DNA of 64,000 nt from Paenalicyclobacillus ferrooxydans (GTDB lineage: Bacteria; Bacillota; Bacilli; Alicyclobacillales; Alicyclobacillaceae). Shown here one piece after another: positions 1 through 7,360 of this stretch. The notes beneath the pieces are model-generated. The model was not told the origin of the DNA and ran no database searches. It saw only the letters and a program-made list of their open reading frames with translations. Location: positions 1 to 64,000 of the forward strand of contig NZ_LJCO01000091.1 of assembly GCF_001399675.1 (NCBI RefSeq), written 5' to 3'. Made by a program: the position numbers and the translations under genes. Position 1 is the first letter of the stretch, and each line of letters opens with the position of its first letter.

Positions 1-164
1 ATTATTTTGTCGTCCGGAAACACATGGGTTTCATGGTGATATATTCATGGGGGTATTTTGAGAGTGCTTCGGGGGCTTAAAAAATGCGTGGATGGATTTT
101 TTCAACGATTTGATGTATGATATTGGTGTTCAAGGGCCATAGTGCTTATTGTGTAAACATGTTG

Positions 165-208
165 AGCCGTTCATTTTTGCGCCTCATATGGGTGCAAAAG
201 AACGGCTT
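165..208 (+). terminator. Hairpin with T-rich tail upstream of the cold-shock gene
   Basis: AGCCGTTC plus a T-run pairs with GGGTGCAAAAGAACGGCT (one bulged base), giving a stem of about 17 bp around a TCATAT loop, followed by TTATATTTTT. It could end transcription from a gene left of the window or be a structured 5' leader of the cold-shock mRNA; the sequence does not decide. I see no gene in 1-264. Confidence 0.45.
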
Positions 209-264
209 ATATTTTTCGCATTTGAACAAATACTGTGTGTAGAAATACACAAGGAGGAATCGCA

Positions 265-459
265 TTGCATCAAGGTATCGTGAAGTGGTTTAACGCAGAA
301 AAAGGTTTTGGTTTTATCGAAGTTGAGGGTGGAGAAGACGTATTCGTGCATTTCAGCGCTATTCAGCGTGATGGATACAAGTCCCTTGAAGAAGGTCAAC
401 GTGTAACGTTTGACATCGTTCAAGGTCCAAAGGGTCCACAAGCAGCAAATGTTGTTTGA
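265..459 (+). CDS. Cold-shock domain protein (CspA/CspB family)
   Basis: A 64-residue single cold-shock domain, the usual size. It shows the RNP1-like stretch [14 protein letters not shown] and RNP2-like DVFVHFSAI, then the conserved C-terminal part GPQAANVV. Family members are cytoplasmic single-stranded nucleic acid binders that act as RNA chaperones in cold shock and stationary phase. I start it at TTG 265, 7 bases after AAGGAGG; an upstream in-frame ATG at 235 would add ten unlikely residues ahead of the Shine-Dalgarno. It is followed by its own terminator and then by ydjO, a pairing known from Bacillus. The long A/T-rich leader with a hairpin suits post-transcriptional cold control, which is inference. 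Confidence 0.93.
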   Translation: MHQGIVKWFNAEKGFGFIEVEGGEDVFVHFSAIQRDGYKSLEEGQRVTFDIVQGPKGPQAANVV

Positions 460-474
460 GTTTAAGTAATTGAT

Positions 475-526
475 GGGACTGTTCCCTTGGGCATCCGCTG
501 CGATACCACGGGAACGGTCCCCTTTT
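475..526 (+). terminator. Rho-independent terminator after csp
   Basis: GGGACTGTTCCC pairs with GGGAACGGTCCC (one G-U), extended by TGG/CCA, followed by CTTTTA. It lies 15 bases after the cold-shock stop codon. Confidence 0.85.
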
Positions 527-605
527 ACGTTTCACTGCAACACGGAACATGACAGGGGCAAGTGCCGACAAACAAGTACCCCAATCATCTGGAGGAGGTA
601 GTTGA

Positions 606-788
606 ATGAGTCCCTTTGGCAGCCGTAGAAAGCCTGCTGTGGAACCTGTTTATGCCAACACAATGATCTGGCAGTGTACGGAATGCAACTGCTGGTCTCG
701 TGACGAATTTATCCACGAAGAGAAGCCACACTGTCCCATGTGCCACGCTGAAATGAACCGAGAAACCAAAAACATTCGCATCGAATAG
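606..788 (+). CDS. ydjO: Cold-inducible protein YdjO family
   Basis: A 60-residue protein with two CxxC knuckles (WQCTECNCW and PHCPMCHAEM), matching the small Bacillus YdjO family, which is described as cold-inducible and of unknown biochemistry. The cysteines suggest a zinc ribbon. ATG 606 follows GGAGGAGGTAG. The position directly after a cold-shock gene fits the family name. It converges with the Nudix gene; the two stop codons are 2 bases apart with no terminator between. Confidence 0.85.
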   Translation: MSPFGSRRKPAVEPVYANTMIWQCTECNCWSRDEFIHEEKPHCPMCHAEMNRETKNIRIE

Positions 789-790
789 CC

Positions 791-1669
791 TCAAAAGCGC
801 GGGTAGAGGGAGACGTGCGCCTCAAAGGCTGCGTTAAACTTGTACAACTGCGCAGGCCGAGCGGAATACCGATTTGATTTTTTGGGTGTTCCATCGATGT
901 GCCGAACTTCCTCTAACATTCCGTCTCTAGACTTGGTCTTCACGAGATCGCGTGCAAAGTTGGTCGTCGATACACGGAAGCTCGGCACTACCGCCCGAAT
1001 CACCTGGTGAAGTTCAGCAATGGTGAATTCTGGTGGGAGCAACGTGGCAGCAACGGTTGTCGTCATCATCTTGTTCTCGAGGAACCGTAGTGCATCACGG
1101 ATAATGTTTGCGTGATCGAAGGCCAAGTCGTCATCCGTGAGGATGGTGGCTTCATCTTGCGAAATCAATCTCAGTCCCTCATGACTGTCCGCCTGTACGC
1201 GGAACAGTGAAGCTTTCATGGCATCGCCGCCCGCTTGCAGGTCTGTAAGCAGTCGTTCATGGACCAGGGCCACATACGCAACTGTCGGGATATAACCTCT
1301 TGGATCGCGATCAGGATGATAATAGGCCTTCAATTGTTCGAGGTGGATATCCAGATTCGCAGAGTCACCACCTGCGACACTGGCTTTGAGGTTTGTCTCT
1401 TCCTTGAGTTCCCGGATTGCGGCTTTATCTAGGCTCTCGTGTTCAATGTCGGTAAAGCCTCCCGGTAGTGCCCACTTTCCTTGAAAAGGACTCCCCTGTC
1501 TTTGGACCAAGACCATTTCCAGCCACTTAGCAGGGTACGACTTGAGCGATCTTTTATCCACAACATCCGCAGGTTGAGGCAACCGATCCGTTATCACTGT
1601 AAAGATGCAGATATCGACAGGTAAACCGGCGAGTGTCGGATACTCACAATTCTCCTTGAACTCTTCCAT
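791..1669 (-). CDS. Nudix hydrolase with C-terminal winged helix (NrtR-like)
   Basis: A 292-residue protein. Residues about 40-170 form a Nudix domain: GGFTDIEHESLDKAAIREL followed by KEETNL is a Nudix box with one extra residue before REL. The last 90 residues (EFTIAELHQVIRAVV... ending in a basic stretch) look like a winged helix, the arrangement of NrtR-type ADP-ribose-responsive regulators and related ADP-ribose pyrophosphatases. The insertion in the box may mean weak or no hydrolysis and a sensing role. ATG 1669 is preceded by GGAGGA. No NAD genes are adjacent, so a regulatory target cannot be named. Confidence 0.75.
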   Translation of the reverse strand: MEEFKENCEYPTLAGLPVDICIFTVITDRLPQPADVVDKRSLKSYPAKWLEMVLVQRQGSPFQGKWALPGGFTDIEHESLDKAAIRELKEETNLKASVAGGDSANLDIHLEQLKAYYHPDRDPRGYIPTVAYVALVHERLLTDLQAGGDAMKASLFRVQADSHEGLRLISQDEATILTDDDLAFDHANIIRDALRFLENKMMTTTVAATLLPPEFTIAELHQVIRAVVPSFRVSTTNFARDLVKTKSRDGMLEEVRHIDGTPKKSNRYSARPAQLYKFNAAFEAHVSLYPRF

Positions 1670-2031
1670 TATGCAGTCCTCCGTTCAAAGAAAAATACCT
1701 TGAATGTACTGTATCAAAAGTGCATTCTTCTCATCAATCATTATGACCAATATAAAACGAATAAATCAAAACGAATATTATATATTGACGGTGCGTGGGG
1801 ATATTCGAGCGGTATCCACTTGAAAGAGGGTGATCCGATGAACCAGAGAAGAGCAACTGCTTTGCGGTATGTGGAAATGTTCGCGGGAGATGTAAACCCT
1901 TGATTCGACAGAGAGGGACCTGTATCTAATCTACCGTCTTCAAGGCGACTGTCGTATTGGGGACCGTCGAGATATGGCTCGCCTGGACACAGTCCCCTTG
2001 AAGAGACGAACATCACAGATTAAACAGTACA
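1670..2031. other. Gap without a convincing gene
   Basis: The gap lies between the start of the Nudix gene and the 3' end of doxX. It holds an AT-rich start and a 21-codon frame at 1838-1903 behind a weak GAGGGTGATCC; no family is recognised. It may be decayed coding sequence. Confidence 0.4.
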
Positions 2032-2049
2032 TCACAGATTAAACAGTAC
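2012..2049. repeat. 19-bp tandem duplication at the 3' end of doxX
   Basis: ATCACAGATTAAACAGTAC occurs twice back to back (2012-2030, 2031-2049). The second copy contains the doxX stop codon on the minus strand, so the duplication repeats the last codons and the stop just outside the gene. Confidence 0.9.
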
Positions 2050-2457
2050 ATAGGAACCTGGCCCGATTAGTGACACGCTGAGTACCACTGCCATCAGGAC
2101 GAAATTGTATTCCCATCCTCCGTTGTCGATCCAATATCCTTTCTTTCGATGCACAATCAGAATGGCGTCCAACATCACGATGATAATCAGTCCGGCTCCG
2201 ACCCCGGTCAGGAAACCAAGCGCAAATAGAAGCCCTCCAACAAACTCAAAGAGCCCGGCAGCGATGCTCCAAAACTTCCCGTGAAAGCCCATCCCGAGAG
2301 ACTCGAGCCACTGGCTAAACCCCACTGGACCATATCCACCAAACCAACCAAACAGCTTTTGACTTCCGTGACCAATAAAGGTTACGCCGATGACCAAACG
2401 GATAATAAGAAGACCTATGTTGATGAGCGCGACATTGTTCAAGTTTGTATAGTCCAT
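2032..2457 (-). CDS. DoxX family membrane protein
   Basis: 141 residues with four hydrophobic segments and the DoxX signature (RLVIGVTFIGHGSQKLFGWFGG near residues 20-45). DoxX-type proteins are small four-helix membrane proteins, some subunits of quinol oxidases and others linked to redox or thiol stress. Which role applies here cannot be read from the context. The start at 2457 has AAAGGTAGGT upstream. The gene stands alone and is divergent from the ammonium transporter. Confidence 0.85.
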   Translation of the reverse strand: MDYTNLNNVALINIGLLIIRLVIGVTFIGHGSQKLFGWFGGYGPVGFSQWLESLGMGFHGKFWSIAAGLFEFVGGLLFALGFLTGVGAGLIIIVMLDAILIVHRKKGYWIDNGGWEYNFVLMAVVLSVSLIGPGSYVLFNL

Positions 2458-2684
2458 TAAGACCTACCTTTGTCTGACTTTGTTTGGAACGACTGCTATG
2501 CAATGCACGGGTGTAAGCTGCATGTGACGTGGGATGTAGAACCGGTATGTCACGAATACGGGTGATGCCAATTGAATTTAGATCTCTTGTACAGTCTCTC
2601 TACAGTAATACGCAGAACTGGACACAACCATACTTTAAGCTCAGGCCAGGGTCTGAAACGGGCCCTAAAAGTCGACTGATGTGT

Positions 2685-2736
2685 TGGTCGAGAAGCTGGT
2701 CGAGAAGCTAGGCGAGAAGCTGGTCGAGGAGCTAGG
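2685..2736. repeat. 12-bp tandem repeat, four copies
   Basis: TGGTCGAGAAGC, TGGTCGAGAAGC, TAGGCGAGAAGC, TGGTCGAGGAGC in a row. It lies in the 446-base gap between doxX and amt, which otherwise holds only the amt promoter. Confidence 0.9.
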
Positions 2737-2821
2737 TGAACCCGTTGCATGCCAGTAGGATTCAGCCAAAATCAAAAAGACTGTGGATTCGGAAAATGAA
2801 ATCGATTACATCGATCGTGGA

Positions 2822-2860
2822 TGTGAGCTATCTTGACATATCCGGTTGTTTGAATATACA
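2822..2860 (+). promoter_or_regulatory. amt promoter with overlapping GlnR/TnrA-type operator
   Basis: TGTGAGCTATCTTGACA (2822-2838) fits TGTNAN7TNACA, the GlnR/TnrA site of Bacilli, at all eight fixed positions. Its right end is also a consensus -35 box, TTGACA (2833-2838). TATACA at 2855-2860 gives a -10 box after 16 bases. An operator covering the -35 box suggests repression by a GlnR-type protein when nitrogen is plentiful. Confidence 0.75.
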
Positions 2861-2903
2861 CCTCGTTGAATAATGGAAAAAAACATTATCGGTGGGGATT
2901 GAA

Positions 2904-4241
2904 ATGTCCAACACGACACTGACACTCGGCTTAAATACGGTTTGGGTTGTCCTAACTGCATCGATGATCTTTTTTATGGAAGGTGGATTTGCTCTGCTTG
3001 AAGCAGGGTTCATTCGCTCCAAAAACCATGTGTCCATTATCATGAAGGTACTTGCTGACCTGGTTTTTGGTGTCTTTGCATTTTTCGTTGTTGGGTTTGG
3101 TCTCATGTTCGGAAAAGACATTCATGGCATTGTCGGCAGCTCGGGATTCGCTTTGTCCGGTCATTTGGCACAGCTGCCAACGACCATTCCTCATACTGCG
3201 TTTTGGCTTTTTCAGGCTGCGTTCGCTGTTGCTGCAATCAGTATTGTGAGCGGTGCGGTGACGGAACGGATGAATTTTAAGGCCTATCTCGTTTACATTG
3301 TCGTCATGACAGCACTCATTTACCCGATTTCGGGTCACTGGGTCTGGGGTCAGGGTGGATGGTTGGCAAGGCTCGGTATGGAAGACTTCGCCGGATCGAC
3401 CGTGATCCACGCCATGGCTGGCTTTTCGGCTTTGGTTGGAGCGATTTTAGTTGGCCCGCGTCTGGGCAAGTTTGGCCCGAACGGGAAGTCAACGGCGTTT
3501 GCTCCAAGCAACCTGCCGCTCGCTGCCATCGGAACGTTCGTCCTGTGGTTTGGTTGGTTTGGGTTTAACGCAGGAAGCACACTAAACGCACAGGCCTCCG
3601 ACATATCCCAGATTGCAGTGAATACCCTTCTGGCATCCATCGCAGGCGGTGGAACGGCGATGCTCTACACCCTCTTCCGCGATAACCGAGCAGACGTTGG
3701 GGCAACCATCAACGGAATCCTCGCAGGACTCGTTGCCATCACCGCAGGTTGTGCATACATGGGGCCTTGGCCCGCGCTGTTGACGGGTGCGGGTGCAGGA
3801 GTGCTGATGATCTTCGGAACAAAGTGGCTTGAGCGTGTTCGGATCGACGATCCGGTCGGGGCAGTCCCCGTCCACGGCTTAAACGGCGTATTTGGGACTT
3901 TAATGGTCGGTTTATTTGCCACAAAGGGCGGACTCATCACGACTGGTCATTGGCACCTGTTTCTGGTTCAACTTCTTGGTACCCTCGTTATCAGCGTATG
4001 GGGTTCTGGCGTGACCTTTGCTGCGCTGAAAGGTATCGGATTGCTGGTTCCGCTGCGTGTCACCGAGACGGAGGAGGAGCTTGGCTTGGACCTCAGCCAT
4101 CACGGCGTTGTTTCGGTATCCCTTGACGTACAACAGGGCCTCCGTCAGGTCCTCAATCATCGACGTCCGGCTCCGTACGCAAAGCATGTTCCTGGACCCC
4201 TGACGGGAAGTCGGCTTTTTGAGGAACGTGCAGACGGGTGA
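2904..4241 (+). CDS. amt: Ammonium transporter (Amt family)
   Basis: 445 residues with about eleven membrane helices. Family residues are visible: the periplasmic gate region FWLFQAAFAVAAISIVSGA, the structural aspartate in GMEDFAGSTVIHAMAG with the first pore histidine, and the second pore histidine in PVHGLNGVFGT. Amt proteins import ammonium as a trimer. I start at ATG 2904, 5 bases after GGTGGGGA; GTG 2892 is possible. The C-terminal tail is long and hydrophilic. No glnK (PII) gene is adjacent, unlike the common amtB-glnK pair. Transcription is likely nitrogen-controlled through the operator just upstream. Confidence 0.95.
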   Translation: MSNTTLTLGLNTVWVVLTASMIFFMEGGFALLEAGFIRSKNHVSIIMKVLADLVFGVFAFFVVGFGLMFGKDIHGIVGSSGFALSGHLAQLPTTIPHTAFWLFQAAFAVAAISIVSGAVTERMNFKAYLVYIVVMTALIYPISGHWVWGQGGWLARLGMEDFAGSTVIHAMAGFSALVGAILVGPRLGKFGPNGKSTAFAPSNLPLAAIGTFVLWFGWFGFNAGSTLNAQASDISQIAVNTLLASIAGGGTAMLYTLFRDNRADVGATINGILAGLVAITAGCAYMGPWPALLTGAGAGVLMIFGTKWLERVRIDDPVGAVPVHGLNGVFGTLMVGLFATKGGLITTGHWHLFLVQLLGTLVISVWGSGVTFAALKGIGLLVPLRVTETEEELGLDLSHHGVVSVSLDVQQGLRQVLNHRRPAPYAKHVPGPLTGSRLFEERADG

Positions 4242-4310
4242 TGCAGGTTTCGATTTAGATTTCAATTGTGGTCATATACAATGGAAAGCAGGTGTTAGCG
4301 TGTTGGGGTC

Positions 4311-4415
4311 TCAGGTCAGTCGGCGGCGACCGCCTTCGGGCCACTTTCGGCTCTCTTAAGTCGCTCACACAGACAAGAGGCCAGCGCGATCGCGGTTAAG
4401 TCCCTCTGAGCCACC
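4311..4415. repeat. Possible decayed relative of the 134-bp palindrome unit
   Basis: Three degenerate cores, CAGTCGGCGGCGACCG (4317), TTAAGTCGCT (AAG at 4358) and GGTTAAGTCC (AAG at 4398), lie 41 and 40 bp apart. This is close to the 41-41 spacing inside the arrays at 40 and 50 kb. Only the first still has a palindrome. This may be chance. Confidence 0.25.
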
Positions 4416-4443
4416 AACGCAATCGAAAGGTGATGATTCACGC

Positions 4444-5682
4444 ATGGACATGTTTTCGCCACAGTTACGGATGAACCCATACCCGGTGTACCATCTCATG
4501 AGACAAGCTCAGCCCGTGATGTATATGGAGCAGATGCATATCTGGTCCGTGTTTCGCTATGCAGATGTGCGGACGGTCTTGTCCGATTACGCTCGCTTTT
4601 CATCTCAATACGGACAATCCGGTGTTCCGGACAAAAGTGCGTCTGCGGAGGCAAGACACGGTTCGAGCTTGATTACGACCGATCCGCCGCGGCACACGAA
4701 ACTGCGGTCGCTTGTCAATCGGGCCTTTACTCCGCGTGCTGTGGAAGCGCTCGAGCCACGAATCAAGGAGATTGCGCATGAGCTGATTGACCAGATTGTC
4801 GAGCGCGGCGCGCGTAGCCTTGATGGACCACATGGGTCTCACGGAGCACCTGGCCATAACAGCGTACACGGCACCTTTGATCTGGTCGAGGATTTCTCGT
4901 ACCCACTGCCGGTCATCGTCATCGCCGAGTTGTTGGGTGTGCCAAGCTCGCATCGGAAGCAGTTTAAGGAATGGTCCGATGTCGTTGTTGCGTCGGCAGA
5001 CAACATGATTGGTGGAAGCAACCCGGATTCAGGGCGCGTGCATCAAGAGATGGCGGAGTATTTCCATCACATCATGGCAGAGAGGCGCCAAGAACCCAAA
5101 GATGACTTGATCTCAGCCCTCCTCGCAGCAGAGGAGGATAACGAGCATCTTAGTGAAGCGGATATCCTCTCTTTTTGTTGGCTTTTGCTTGTTGCGGGGA
5201 ATGAAACGACCACCAATCTCATCGGCAATGCAGTGAGAACCCTGCTCGAGCACCCGGACCAATACGCGATGTTGACCGAGGATAGAAGCCTCATTCCGGG
5301 GGCGCTTGAAGAAACGCTGCGGTATCGTTCTCCGGTGCAGGCTATGTTTCGAGTGACGACAGAGGACGTGACACTCGCCGACAGGACAATCCCGGCAGGG
5401 GAGCGGGTGATTGCTTGGATCGGATCGGCCAATCGTGACGAAGAAAGGTTTGCGCAGGCTGACAGATTTGACATCACACGAAACCCGAATCCACACATCG
5501 CTTTTGGACATGGTGTGCACTTCTGCCTTGGTGCACCACTTGCCCGCCTGGAGGCGCGTGTTGCGCTTGAAACCATTCTGGATAGACTGCCGAACCTGTC
5601 TCGAATCAATGACGATCCGCTTGAGCCTGCCCGCGGATTCATTGTGCACGGGGTAACGAGCCTCCCTCTCAAGTTTGCGTAA
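4444..5682 (+). CDS. Cytochrome P450
   Basis: 412 residues, typical of soluble bacterial P450s. The I-helix motif AGNETTTNL, the K-helix ExxR (EETLRYRSP) and the haem-binding loop FGHGVHFCLG with the axial cysteine at about residue 361 are all intact. The family uses reduced ferredoxin or flavodoxin to hydroxylate organic substrates; the substrate is not predictable. No ferredoxin or reductase gene is adjacent. A luciferase-like monooxygenase follows 66 bases downstream on the same strand, so co-transcription is possible. The start ATG 4444 has GAAAGGTGAT upstream. Residues about 120-145 hold a Gly/His-rich insertion. Confidence 0.95.
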   Translation: MDMFSPQLRMNPYPVYHLMRQAQPVMYMEQMHIWSVFRYADVRTVLSDYARFSSQYGQSGVPDKSASAEARHGSSLITTDPPRHTKLRSLVNRAFTPRAVEALEPRIKEIAHELIDQIVERGARSLDGPHGSHGAPGHNSVHGTFDLVEDFSYPLPVIVIAELLGVPSSHRKQFKEWSDVVVASADNMIGGSNPDSGRVHQEMAEYFHHIMAERRQEPKDDLISALLAAEEDNEHLSEADILSFCWLLLVAGNETTTNLIGNAVRTLLEHPDQYAMLTEDRSLIPGALEETLRYRSPVQAMFRVTTEDVTLADRTIPAGERVIAWIGSANRDEERFAQADRFDITRNPNPHIAFGHGVHFCLGAPLARLEARVALETILDRLPNLSRINDDPLEPARGFIVHGVTSLPLKFA

Positions 5683-5748
5683 ACGCGCTCGTAAGCAGTA
5701 TGCTGACGGGTGGTTGGTAACAAGGCGCAGTATTGAAGGAGGCTCATT

Positions 5749-6813
5749 ATGTCAGAACATTCATCCCATACATCAGACAGCAGTTCCTCAAATAAACCAT
5801 CAAACAACAAGTCCCTGCGGGATATATCCTTTTCCGTTTTGGATCTCGCTCCGATTGTGGTCGGAAGCGATGCTCGCGATGCACTGAGCCGGAGCCTTGA
5901 CTTGGCCAGGCATGCCGAACAATTTCGTTATACACGGTACTGGGTAGCCGAACATCACGGCATGCCTGGGATTGCAAGTTCGGCAACAGCTGTGGTGATA
6001 GGGTACATCGCCGGCGGGACGTCGACCATTCGCGTCGGATCGGGCGGCATTATGCTGCCGAACCACTCACCGCTGGTGATTGCGGAACAGTTTGGCACAC
6101 TGGAGTCTTTGTATCCGGGCCGGATCGATCTCGGTCTCGGGCGCGCCCCAGGCACTGACCATCTGACGGCACGGGCACTGCGGAGGACACCGGATCGGAA
6201 TGGCGAAGACTTCCCAGAGCTGCTCGAGGAGCTTCGGGGTTACCTGGCGCCACTTGGAGATGGGCCGACGCGGGCGGTACGCGCGATTCCTGGCGAAGGA
6301 CTAAACATCCCAATTTGGCTGCTCGGATCAAGTGACTTCAGTGCCAGATTGGCCAGTCATCTCGGGCTGCCATTCGGCTTTGCCAGTCACTTCTCGCCAA
6401 GTTACACCTTGCCCGCTCTCGGACTGTATCGTCGCAATTTCCGCCCGTCGGCAGACCTTGAAAAGCCATATGCCATGGTTGGTATCAATGTGGTTGCTGC
6501 AGAAACGGATGAAGAAGCTCGCCGCCTTGCCACATCGATGCAACAGACGGTATTGAGCCTCTTGCGTGGGCGTCCTTCCCAATTGAAGCCTCCGGTGGAT
6601 AATATTGATGATATCTGCACGGACTTTGAGAAGGCCGCACTTGAGGAACGGAGTCGGTTCACCATTGTCGGCAGCAAGGAGACGGTGCGTGCCGGTCTGG
6701 AACGGTTCCTGCGGGAGACAGAAGCCGATGAGATGATTATCAGTTCACAAATTTACGATCACGCTGCCCGCGTTCGGTCTTATGAGATCGTTTCCGACAT
6801 TTTTTGTGATTGA
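5749..6813 (+). CDS. Luciferase-like flavin-dependent monooxygenase (LLM class)
   Basis: 354 residues with the bacterial luciferase-like fold: [20 protein letters not shown] and [42 protein letters not shown] are the signature of the LLM group related to YwcH/YhbW. It should use FMNH2 and O2; the substrate is unknown. An extra N-terminal Ser/Asn-rich stretch (residues 2-22) precedes the domain. The start ATG 5749 follows GAAGGAGG. It is downstream of the P450, so the pair may oxidise a common compound (inference). Confidence 0.9.
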   Translation: MSEHSSHTSDSSSSNKPSNNKSLRDISFSVLDLAPIVVGSDARDALSRSLDLARHAEQFRYTRYWVAEHHGMPGIASSATAVVIGYIAGGTSTIRVGSGGIMLPNHSPLVIAEQFGTLESLYPGRIDLGLGRAPGTDHLTARALRRTPDRNGEDFPELLEELRGYLAPLGDGPTRAVRAIPGEGLNIPIWLLGSSDFSARLASHLGLPFGFASHFSPSYTLPALGLYRRNFRPSADLEKPYAMVGINVVAAETDEEARRLATSMQQTVLSLLRGRPSQLKPPVDNIDDICTDFEKAALEERSRFTIVGSKETVRAGLERFLRETEADEMIISSQIYDHAARVRSYEIVSDIFCD

Positions 6814-6921
6814 CAACGGTCAAAAATCGGCGCACAATTAACACGGATTTCAGGGGAGAATATAGTCGGGTGTCTCTGACAACCTGTCTTTCATCCCCAT
6901 ACAATATGAAAGTCCAAAACG

Positions 6922-7075
6922 AGTCCTCGTTAGGCGAGGCGTCTATGCGAACATACGCCACTGCCCAGAAACGTCGAAAGACGCCAACGGGTTTGAACAG
7001 GTACTGCCGGCTTAAGGCTTTACTTAATGTGGTTGAGGGGTTCCTCTGGTCGTATAGTGCCAAAGCTCAACTTGG
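6922..7075 (+). promoter_or_regulatory. M-box (ykoK) Mg2+ riboswitch
   Basis: The segment follows the Bacillus mgtE M-box block by block: CGTTAGGCGAGGC (6928), CATACGCCACTGCCC (6952), GTCGAAAGACGCCAACGGGT (6973), GGCTTAAGGCTTTACTTAA (7009), CGTATAGTGCCAAAGCTC (7051). M-boxes fold when Mg2+ is high and then favour a downstream terminator. The next hairpin (7119-7146) is that terminator, and the gene under control is the NRAMP-like transporter at 7302. Confidence 0.93.
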
Positions 7076-7118
7076 GGGGATATCGATGATTTGCTGATTT
7101 TTTCTGATGCAGATCTGA

Positions 7119-7146
7119 CCCCCTGAGCATTTGCCAGGGGGTTTTT
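7119..7146 (+). terminator. Expression-platform terminator of the M-box
   Basis: CCCCCTG (7119-7125) pairs with CAGGGGG (7135-7141), followed by TTTTT. The G-run at about 7074-7079 at the end of the aptamer could pair with the C-run instead and act as an antiterminator when Mg2+ is low. Confidence 0.85.
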
Positions 7147-7171
7147 AATTGCCTTGAAGGAGGTGGTAGGT

Positions 7172-7360
7172 GTGGACGGCGGCCCTAGTCATCAGCGATG
7201 CAGAATCGATTCTCATCGTGCAACAAGCGGAACCCTTAGACCATTCATGAAGGCTGGACAAATCTGTCCCTCCTATCTCTTCTTCAAGGAGGTATATAAA
7301 CATGAGCAAGAATCTTGCTGTGCAGAACAGTGCTGTCCTCGACAGTGCTCACGTTGGTGA
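7172..7360 (+). CDS. Candidate upstream ORF overlapping the transporter start
   Basis: After the M-box terminator, AAGGAGGTGG (7157-7166) is followed at good spacing by GTG 7172 and a 62-codon frame. The frame runs past the transporter's ATG (7302) in another frame and ends at 7360. The product resembles no family I know. It may be a translated leader that couples to or limits the main gene, or the Shine-Dalgarno-like sequence may be incidental. Confidence 0.3.
   Translation: MDGGPSHQRCRIDSHRATSGTLRPFMKAGQICPSYLFFKEVYKHEQESCCAEQCCPRQCSRW

Noticed and set aside
1838-1903. 21-codon frame behind a weak ribosome site
   Set aside because: No recognisable similarity and no extension after the stop in any frame; too short to support.
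5067-5810. Long minus-strand open frame (247 codons) opposite the P450
   Set aside because: Arg/Ser-rich shadow of a strong coding gene on the other strand, without protein-family features.
6810-7097. 95-codon open frame after the luciferase-like gene
   Set aside because: It runs across the M-box aptamer, whose conserved RNA blocks explain the sequence better.
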